A stretch of DNA of 15,873 bases from CAMCHP01 sp036835325. Lineage in GTDB: Bacteria; Bacteroidota; Bacteroidia; Flavobacteriales_D; Sanyastnellaceae. The notes beneath the pieces are model-generated. The model was not told where the DNA came from and ran no database searches. It saw only the letters and a program-made list of their open reading frames with translations. The stretch is taken from NCBI GenBank assembly GCA_036835325.1, contig DAITMF010000062.1, positions 1-15,873 on the forward strand, read 5' to 3'. Below, in pieces: positions 1 through 5,812 of this stretch (the stretch's first letter is position 1; each line of letters starts with the position of its first letter). The position numbers were made by a program, and so were the translations under genes.

Positions 1-70
1 AAGTCTAACATCTGAAGTCTAACATCTGAAGTCTAACATCTGAAGTCTAACATCTAAAGTCTATCATCAG
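1..70. repeat. 14-bp tandem repeat array, five units, cut by the window edge
   Basis: Five head-to-tail units of AAGTCTAACATCTG begin at 1, 15, 29, 43 and 57. Units 1 to 3 are identical, unit 4 differs at its last base, and unit 5 differs at two bases. The array reaches the left edge, so its full length is unknown. The thiolase stop codon (67-69, minus strand) lies inside the last, degenerate unit. There are no spacers, so it is not a CRISPR array. From memory, related short direct repeats are common between genes in flavobacterial genomes; their role is not known to me. Confidence 0.9.
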
Positions 71-1242
71 AATACTTCAAAAATTCCCGCCGCGCCTTGT
101 CCGGTACCTACGCACATGGTGACCATACCGTACTTGGCTTTGCGGCGCTTAACTTCATTCATCATTTGCACAGTGAGCTTGGCACCGGTGCAGCCGAGGG
201 GGTGCCCCAATGCGATGGCACCGCCGTTCACGTTCACCTTGTTCGGGTCAAGACCTAACTGGTTCACAATGGCGACTGACTGGCTGGCAAAGGCTTCGTT
301 CAATTCGATGACGTCGATGTCGTCTTGCTTCAAACCGGCGCGCTCCAAAGCACGTGGAATGGCGTAAATCGGACCAACACCCATTACCCGCGGCTCAAGA
401 CCGGCTACGTGGTAGGAGCGAAGTTGCGCGATGGGTTCAACACCAAGTTCTTTCAGCATCTTCTCTGAAACTACCATCACAAAGGCAGCTCCGTCAGAGG
501 TTTGTGAACTGTTGCCTGCGGTCACGCTTCCACGTGCATCGAACACGGGCTTCAATCGGGCCAGGCTTTCAACGGATGTGTCGCGGCGTACGCCTTCATC
601 GGTGTCAACAATGTAGCTGCGTTCTGCGCGCTTGCCTTGGGCATTCACAAAAACCTCGTTTACGTCAATCGGCACGATGTCGTCTTTGAAGCGGCCTTCG
701 TCGATGGCCGCGGCGGCACGGCGGTGTGATTCAACTGAGAAGGCATCTTGCACCTCGCGCGATACCTTGTACTGGTTTGCTACCGCTTCGGCCGTGAGGC
801 CCATACCCCAGTACCAATCGGGATTGTCTTTGCCTACTCGAGCGTTGGGCACAATTCGCCATCCGCCAAAGGGGATGGGCGACATCGTTTCAATACCGCC
901 GGCGATGATGCAATCGGCCATTCCACTGGATACTTTGGCGCTTGCTATGGCGATGGTTTCCAAGCCTGAGGCGCAGTAGCGGTTCACGGTCATACCGGGC
1001 ACCTTATCGGTGTCCAATCCCATCAACGAAACCATGCGTCCGATGTTCAGACCTTGTTCGGCTTCAGGAGTGGCATTGCCTACGATGACGTCGTCAATGC
1101 GGGTTTTGTCGAGTTGAGGGAAATCGCTGAGCAAGCGGCGAATTACTTTTTCGCCGAGGTCGTCGGGCCGCATGAAACGGAACAATCCCCTCGGGGCTTT
1201 TCCTACCGCGGTGCGGTAACCGCCTATGATGTATGCATTCAT
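67..1242 (-). CDS. fadA: acetyl-CoA C-acyltransferase (beta-oxidation thiolase)
   Basis: This 391-residue cytoplasmic enzyme cleaves 3-ketoacyl-CoA with free CoA to give acetyl-CoA and a shortened acyl-CoA, the last step of each beta-oxidation turn. The full thiolase fold is present. The nucleophilic cysteine is C90 in NRYCASGLE. The NEAFASQ motif follows around residue 315. GHPLGCTGAK carries the catalytic H347, and CVGTGQGAAG near the C-terminus carries the second cysteine C377. The length is normal for the family. The ATG at 1242 is the natural start, just before the conserved NAYIIGGYRTAVGK opening. It lies 21 bases downstream of the hydroxyacyl-CoA dehydrogenase/hydratase gene in the same orientation, so the two are surely co-transcribed and act in sequence. 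A biosynthetic acetoacetyl-CoA thiolase is possible in principle, but this operon context favours degradation. Confidence 0.95.
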   Translation of the reverse strand: MNAYIIGGYRTAVGKAPRGLFRFMRPDDLGEKVIRRLLSDFPQLDKTRIDDVIVGNATPEAEQGLNIGRMVSLMGLDTDKVPGMTVNRYCASGLETIAIASAKVSSGMADCIIAGGIETMSPIPFGGWRIVPNARVGKDNPDWYWGMGLTAEAVANQYKVSREVQDAFSVESHRRAAAAIDEGRFKDDIVPIDVNEVFVNAQGKRAERSYIVDTDEGVRRDTSVESLARLKPVFDARGSVTAGNSSQTSDGAAFVMVVSEKMLKELGVEPIAQLRSYHVAGLEPRVMGVGPIYAIPRALERAGLKQDDIDVIELNEAFASQSVAIVNQLGLDPNKVNVNGGAIALGHPLGCTGAKLTVQMMNEVKRRKAKYGMVTMCVGTGQGAAGIFEVF

Positions 1243-1263
1243 GGTGTTGTCGTTTGAGGGTGA

Positions 1264-3669
1264 TTAATTGCGGAGGATTTTGCCTTTAGCGATCAAGCTT
1301 TGCATCCGCTCCAAGGTTTTGCGTTCGCTGCACAGTTCAAGGAAGGCGCGGCGTTCGAGATCAAGGAGGTACTGCTCACTGACCTCCGTCGGAGCCGAAA
1401 GATCTCCTCCACAGAGCACGTAGCCGAGTTTTTGGCTGATCAATTGATCATGCTCCGAGATATAATTGCCCGAAAGCATGCTGTTGGCACCAACATATAC
1501 TATGCCCAAACCTTCGTTTCCGAGCACTTTGATGTCGTTGCGCGGAGCCGGCCTGCTGTATCCTTTGTTGGCCAGTTGCAAACACACCTCCTTCGCATAG
1601 GCAATTTGGCGTTCGCGGCTCACAATCACCTCATCCATCCCCTCACGCAAATAACCCAAATCGAAGGCCTCATGCGCCGAGGTTGAAACCTTGGCTTGGC
1701 CTACAGTCAAGAAGCGGTTGCGGAGCGTATTGATGCGCATGTCGCCTTCGCGGAATTCATCGCTGGTGCGCACGGCGAACTCTTTCGTTCCGCCGCCGCC
1801 GGGAATCACCCCAACGCCAAACTCAACCAAGCCCATGTAGGTTTCAGCATGTGCAACCACCTTGTCGGCATGGAGGCAAAGCTCGCAAGCACCGCCAAGC
1901 GTGAGCCCGTGTGGGGCTGCTACAACCGGAATCGATGAATAACGAACCCGCATCATCGTGTTTTGGAAGGCACGGATGGCAAAATCGAGCTCGTCGTATT
2001 CCTGCTCCACCGCCATCATGAAAATCATGCCCACATTGGCTCCGGCGGAAAAGTTTTGGCCTTCGTTGGCCACGACCAAGCCTTTGTACGATTTCTCTGC
2101 AAGGTCAATGGCCTTGTTCAAACCGGCAATGACTTCACCTCCGATGGTGTTCATTTTGGTGTGGAAGGCGATGTTCAAAATGCCGTCTCCAAGATCGTAA
2201 ATCGTGGTGCCGGAGTTTTTCCAAACAATGGCCGATTCGGGCAAATTGGCGAGTGCTACTTTGCCGTCTTGGCCGGGGACGATTTTGTACGACCCACTCA
2301 TGGCATCGTAGAAATACCGTTTGCCGTCTTCGGTTTTGTAAAACGACGGTATGCCCTTCGCAACCATGTCATGCACCCATTGGGCTACTGCGATGCCGCG
2401 TTTGTTCAGTTCAGTGAGGGCTTCGTTGAGGCCCACGGCGTCCCAAGCTTCGAACGGGCCCATTTCGTAGCCGAATCCGGCACGCATGGCGTCATCAATC
2501 TTGTACAGCTCGTCGGCAATCTCAGGAATGCGGTGTGAAACGTAGGCGAAAAGTCCGCAAAACGAACGTTTGTAGAACTCGCCTGCTTGGTCGCTTCCGT
2601 TGAAGAGCATCTTCGTGCGCAAGGCCAAGTTGTCAGAAGCCGTTTTAGCAGCCTCCAGGGTGGCAAATTTCACCTTTTCTTGCGGCGTGTATTCGAGTGT
2701 TTTGAGGTCGAGGGATAGGATTTCACTCTTTCCATCGGCGTTCTTTACTTTCTTGTAAAAGCCTTGCTTTGATTTGCTGCCCAGCCACCCGTTGGCCACC
2801 ATTTTAGTGACATACTCGGGGATGCTGAAGAGCTCGCGCTGCTCGTCGTTCAGGCAATTGTCGCGAACGCCGTTGGCCACGTGCACCAAGGTGTCGAGGC
2901 CAACGACATCACAGGTGCGGAAGGTGGCTGATTTCGGACGTCCCATAACAGGACCGGTCAATTTGTCTACGGCTTCAACGGTAAGCCCCATGTCTGAAAC
3001 AGTATGGAACAACGCCTGAATCGAGTAAACACCTACGCGGTTCGCAATGAACGCGGGAGTGTCTTTGCAGAGTACAGTTACCTTTCCGAGAAAGCGTTCG
3101 CCGTAATCGGCCAAGAAGTCAATCACACCTTGGTCGGTCTCCGGACCGGGGATGATTTCAAGCAGCTTCAAGTAACGCGGAGGGTTGAAGAAGTGGGTGC
3201 CGCAAAAGTGCTTGCGGAAGTCTTCACTGCGCCCTTCAGTTAACATGTGAATCGGAATGCCCGATGTGTTTGATGTGATTAAGGTTCCCGGCTTACGCAC
3301 CTTCTCAACCTTCTCGAACAATTGCTGCTTGATATCAAGCCGTTCAACGATGACCTCAATCACCCAATCGCACTGCGCGATTTTGTCCAAATCGTCGTCG
3401 AAATTGCCTGTGCTAATGCGGCTGGCAAACGATTTCCGGTAAATCGGTGAAGGATTTGATTTCAGCGCAAACTGCAAACTGTCGTTCACCATGCGGTTGC
3501 GCACTGCTGGGTGCTCTAAAGTGAGTTTTTTGGCCTGCTCTTGCTCGTTCAGTTCGCGTGGAACAATATCGAGCAACAGCACCTCAAGGCCAATGTTGGC
3601 GAAATGGCACGCAATGCGCGAGCCCATCACGCCCGAGCCGAGAACGGCTACTTTATTTATTCGTCTCAT
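1264..3669 (-). CDS. fadN: bifunctional 3-hydroxyacyl-CoA dehydrogenase / enoyl-CoA hydratase (FadN type)
   Basis: This enzyme performs the two middle steps of beta-oxidation: hydration of enoyl-CoA and NAD-dependent oxidation of 3-hydroxyacyl-CoA. The order is dehydrogenase first, hydratase second, the reverse of E. coli FadB and the same as Bacillus FadN (about 790 residues). Counting from the ATG at 3669 (801 residues), the NAD fold has GSGVMG at 11-16, the catalytic histidine is in GTHFFNPP (H159) and its partner glutamate is E171. In the crotonase half the oxyanion-hole stretch is FSAGAN near 540-545, and the acid/base glutamates are E596 (ACELC) and E616 (GLVEFG). The protein ends with the family's GGDLS...EQYLLDLER...GKILRN tail. 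A longer reading from 3702 adds 11 residues, but M-RRINKVAVLGSG is the typical beginning. The start lies inside the end of marR (17-base overlap), which implies translational coupling. Confidence 0.95.
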   Translation of the reverse strand: MRRINKVAVLGSGVMGSRIACHFANIGLEVLLLDIVPRELNEQEQAKKLTLEHPAVRNRMVNDSLQFALKSNPSPIYRKSFASRISTGNFDDDLDKIAQCDWVIEVIVERLDIKQQLFEKVEKVRKPGTLITSNTSGIPIHMLTEGRSEDFRKHFCGTHFFNPPRYLKLLEIIPGPETDQGVIDFLADYGERFLGKVTVLCKDTPAFIANRVGVYSIQALFHTVSDMGLTVEAVDKLTGPVMGRPKSATFRTCDVVGLDTLVHVANGVRDNCLNDEQRELFSIPEYVTKMVANGWLGSKSKQGFYKKVKNADGKSEILSLDLKTLEYTPQEKVKFATLEAAKTASDNLALRTKMLFNGSDQAGEFYKRSFCGLFAYVSHRIPEIADELYKIDDAMRAGFGYEMGPFEAWDAVGLNEALTELNKRGIAVAQWVHDMVAKGIPSFYKTEDGKRYFYDAMSGSYKIVPGQDGKVALANLPESAIVWKNSGTTIYDLGDGILNIAFHTKMNTIGGEVIAGLNKAIDLAEKSYKGLVVANEGQNFSAGANVGMIFMMAVEQEYDELDFAIRAFQNTMMRVRYSSIPVVAAPHGLTLGGACELCLHADKVVAHAETYMGLVEFGVGVIPGGGGTKEFAVRTSDEFREGDMRINTLRNRFLTVGQAKVSTSAHEAFDLGYLREGMDEVIVSRERQIAYAKEVCLQLANKGYSRPAPRNDIKVLGNEGLGIVYVGANSMLSGNYISEHDQLISQKLGYVLCGGDLSAPTEVSEQYLLDLERRAFLELCSERKTLERMQSLIAKGKILRN

Positions 3670-4129
3670 GGTGGTTGGATGAGTTTTCAGGGTGTTTTTC
3701 AAAAATTTGCGGATCGTCTAGAAGGGTATTGAGTTCGCCCATCACCTCAAAAAAGCAGGCGAGTTTGGCGGGTTCAATGCGTGTTCGAATGGCGGTGTTG
3801 AGTTGAATCACCGCTTCGCGGGATGTCTCCCGCATGGCCTGACCCTTGCGCGTGAGATGAACACGCACCATGCGGCGGTCAGTGCCGTCGGCTTTGCGTA
3901 CGATAAGTCCGTTCTCTTCCATCGTTTTTAAGGTGCGGGTAAGTGAACGGGGCTCCATGCCCATCTTGGGCCCAAGCTTGGTCGATGGCGTGCCGTCTTT
4001 GTCAATGTTCAACAAAATGTAGCCAATGGCCATGCTGCCACCGTGTTTCGCGGCTACGTTGTTGTAGAGTCGCGAAACCTTCGCCCAAACCCAACGTAAA
4101 TGAAAATCAATGGTTTCTTCCGGCTTCAT
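3653..4129 (-). CDS. MarR-family transcriptional regulator of the fad operon
   Basis: This is a 158-residue winged-helix DNA-binding protein. After an N-terminal helix (KPEETIDFHLRWVWAKVSRLYN) comes the DNA-binding half: TPSTKLGPKMGMEPRSLTRTLKTM as the helix-turn-helix, then a wing with DGTDRRMVRVHLTRKG. The C-terminal helices should form the dimer interface. The ATG at 4129 is preferred over an upstream GTG at 4159, because conserved family sequence begins at MKPEETIDFH and a likely promoter and operator lie between the two codons. It is the first gene of the operon with the bifunctional dehydrogenase/hydratase and the thiolase, so it probably represses them and itself and is released by a fatty acyl-CoA or similar ligand (inference). 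The last 17 bases overlap the next gene. The very acidic and basic C-terminal tail (residues about 145-158) looks non-conserved. Confidence 0.92.
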   Translation of the reverse strand: MKPEETIDFHLRWVWAKVSRLYNNVAAKHGGSMAIGYILLNIDKDGTPSTKLGPKMGMEPRSLTRTLKTMEENGLIVRKADGTDRRMVRVHLTRKGQAMRETSREAVIQLNTAIRTRIEPAKLACFFEVMGELNTLLDDPQIFEKHPENSSNHHETNK

Positions 4130-4145
4130 GGTCACTAAGTTACCA
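4129..4145. promoter_or_regulatory. candidate MarR operator (17-bp palindrome)
   Basis: TGGTCACTAAGTTACCA is a palindrome centred on A4137 with seven of eight base pairs matching; only C4133 against T4141 fails. It abuts the marR ATG and the proposed promoter element at 4144-4151, so a bound dimer would cover the likely transcription start. Size and placement fit autoregulated MarR operators. It also fills most of the 24 bases between marR and the divergent pseudouridine synthase ATG at 4154. The role is inferred from position and symmetry only. Confidence 0.5.
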
Positions 4146-4151
4146 AAATTA
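4144..4151 (-). promoter_or_regulatory. possible Bacteroidota -7 promoter element for the marR-fad operon
   Basis: On the minus strand these bases read TAATTTTG, which matches the Bacteroidota -7 consensus TAnnTTTG exactly. The expected transcription start would be near 4137, giving a leader of about 8 bases before the ATG at 4129. No clear -33 TTG box is seen at the usual distance, so the call is tentative. Confidence 0.35.
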
Positions 4152-4153
4152 TT

Positions 4154-4251
4154 ATGCACGCATACCTTTTAACGATTTTTTTCGCGAAAGGTTACCGCAA
4201 ACAGGAGGTACAGAGCACCCGCATTGGGCCAATGACGATTACCTTCGCAGC
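4154..4251 (+). other. out-of-frame N-terminal coding segment of the pseudouridine synthase
   Basis: The plus reading frame of the downstream synthase stays open here and encodes IPFNDFFRERLPQ (from 4162) followed by EHPHW, which resembles the usual family opening of the type TPFxxxIxxIxLPE...FPFYY. That frame has no ATG, GTG or TTG between this stretch and the ATG at 4252. The ATG at 4154 is in another frame. One extra base around 4157-4166, for example a third C in the CC at 4165-4166, would give M-H-A-Y-P-F-N-D-F-F and a continuous 542-residue protein. Either a single-base deletion, a sequence error or an unconventional ATA start at 4162 could explain this. Confidence 0.5.
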
Positions 4252-5781
4252 ATGTCACACTTAGAGCAGTACTTGGCAAGCTTTCCTTTTCCGAATGAAG
4301 GCCGCATGTTTGGTTTTCTTTTGGGGATGGATGAGGATGGATGCACGCACGAACTTTGGGCTTACAGCGGCAGTGATATCGGCGCCCTTGACCCATCGAA
4401 GTTTGTGGGCCCGGCGTCGGATGTGCGTGCGAAATCTCCGGAGTTTGTCGCGGGCGAGCGTCGAGTTGGTGAACTGTCAGAAGCCATTGATGCGTTGCAG
4501 CAACAGGCGGAGTTTTGCGAACTCAGTGCCCTTGTCTCGGCCATCCGCGCAGCGAAAAACCAAGAAATCGAAGCCCTCAAGGCACTCCATACTGAGCGCC
4601 GACATACACGTGCCTTGCGGCGCACGGCCGCTGAAGATGCCGTGGCGCTGAACCGTGAAAGCCAAATCGACAAAACCCGAATGCGGCAATTGAAAGCGCA
4701 CTGGGAGGCGCGTGAAAGCGAAGTGCTGAGCAACTTTGAGGTTTTTGACATGCAGCTGAAGTCGCTGATGCAAGAGCGGTCGGCCCTGTCGGCTTCGCTG
4801 CTGCGCATGTGGTTTGAACTGTTCACCGTGCCTAACGCAGATGGGGTAGAACGGTCAGTCAGTGCGCTTTTTTCGGAGGAGGATGCACGCTTACCTCCGG
4901 CGGGAACCGGCGAATGTGCCGCCCCGAAGCTCCTCGCTGAAGCCCATCGGCGGAAACTCAAAGCGTTGCATTTTGAAGAATTTTGGTGGGGACCATCGCC
5001 GAACAGTGAGATTCGGCGGCATCGGCAGCGCTATGCTCCCTGCCGCGGACGTTGCCAGCCGCTCTTGAAGTACATGCTCGCCGGTACCGCCTTGGCCTTG
5101 GCGGATGATCCATCGCTTGTGGTTTCAAATGAAGACCTCGACGTGCTTCACGAAGGCAGGGGCTACCTCGTGATTCACAAGCCTGCCGGTTTGCTAAGCA
5201 TTCCGGGAAAGCTTCAAAACGATTCGGTGAGAACCCGCATCAAAGCGCGCTACCCAGAAGCACGCGGACCGTTGATCGTGCACCGCCTTGATCAGGCCAC
5301 AAGTGGATTGATGCTTGTGGCACTCGATGAACGCAGCTACCACGATTTGCAACGTCAGTTTTTGGAGCGCAGCATTGAGAAACGTTACCTCGCGCTCTTG
5401 GATGGCGTACTGCAAAGTGAAGAGGGCGAAATTCACCTGCCTCTGCGGGCTGACCCCTTGGATCGACCTCGGCAAGTTGTTGATGCCAAGTATGGGAAGG
5501 AGGCGCGAACGCGTTGGCAACTCAAAGCCATAGATAACGGTAAAGCCTGGGTGCATTTTTGGCCTGAGACCGGTCGAACACACCAATTGCGGGTGCATGC
5601 CGCCCATGTTCACGGGTTGAACCTTCCCATTGTGGGCGATGCGCTTTACGGGAATGCAGCAAAACGGTTGATGCTTTTTGCTGAACACATCCGTTTTTGT
5701 GAACCCCACACAGGGTTGCAGTTGGAGTTTACGATCGATCCGCTATCGCGCACTCATATACTAGGTAAGAAGCCCGGCTGA
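4252..5781 (+). CDS. RluA-family pseudouridine synthase with N-terminal coiled coil
   Basis: This enzyme isomerises uridine to pseudouridine in structured RNA, probably ribosomal or transfer RNA; the exact site cannot be read from sequence. From the first in-frame ATG it has 509 residues. Residues 70-190 form a charged helical region likely to be a coiled coil. Next come the subfamily motifs PPAGTGECAAPKLL (215-228), FEEFWWGPSP NSEIRRH (241-257) and CRGRC (264-268). The catalytic domain starts near 300, with LVIHKPAGLLSIPG, the signature HRLDQATSG containing catalytic D347, RYLALL, and GRTHQLRVHAAH near 441-452. Family homology continues upstream of this start, so the true protein is probably about 540 residues (see 4154-4251). 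It is divergent from marR and followed after 31 bases by the TonB receptor gene. Substrate-specific naming is not justified. Confidence 0.88.
   Translation: MSHLEQYLASFPFPNEGRMFGFLLGMDEDGCTHELWAYSGSDIGALDPSKFVGPASDVRAKSPEFVAGERRVGELSEAIDALQQQAEFCELSALVSAIRAAKNQEIEALKALHTERRHTRALRRTAAEDAVALNRESQIDKTRMRQLKAHWEARESEVLSNFEVFDMQLKSLMQERSALSASLLRMWFELFTVPNADGVERSVSALFSEEDARLPPAGTGECAAPKLLAEAHRRKLKALHFEEFWWGPSPNSEIRRHRQRYAPCRGRCQPLLKYMLAGTALALADDPSLVVSNEDLDVLHEGRGYLVIHKPAGLLSIPGKLQNDSVRTRIKARYPEARGPLIVHRLDQATSGLMLVALDERSYHDLQRQFLERSIEKRYLALLDGVLQSEEGEIHLPLRADPLDRPRQVVDAKYGKEARTRWQLKAIDNGKAWVHFWPETGRTHQLRVHAAHVHGLNLPIVGDALYGNAAKRLMLFAEHIRFCEPHTGLQLEFTIDPLSRTHILGKKPG
4325..4343. repeat. two overlapping-phase copies of dispersed motif GGATGGATG
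   Basis: GGATGGATG occurs at 4325-4333 and 4335-4343 within the pseudouridine synthase gene. Further exact copies are on the plus strand at 9340-9348, 14421-14429 and 14510-14518, and on the minus strand at 1632-1640 and 11442-11450. The 12-base form GGATGGATGAGG is present at 4325-4336 and, on the minus strand, at 1629-1640 and 11439-11450. Copies sit in sense and antisense coding positions and in one intergenic space. No function is known to me. Confidence 0.5.
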
Positions 5782-5812
5782 ATTCCTTATTTTTACTTCG
5801 TTGTTTTCGACG

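Noticed and set aside
1..70. CRISPR array
   Set aside because: Units are 14 bases, directly adjacent and without spacers; it is a simple tandem repeat.
1963..2538. Plus-strand open frame of 191 codons inside the bifunctional dehydrogenase/hydratase gene
   Set aside because: Fully antisense to a well-conserved enzyme and without its own motifs or start signals.
3943..4153. Upstream extension of the pseudouridine synthase frame to an ATG at 3943
   Set aside because: This part is antisense to marR, is rich in Cys and Trp typical of shadow frames, and has no family similarity; a 612-residue protein is unlikely.
4362..4961. Minus-strand open frame of 199 codons inside the pseudouridine synthase
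   Set aside because: Serine- and arginine-rich shadow of the coiled-coil coding region with no recognisable domain; the plus frame has clear family motifs further on.
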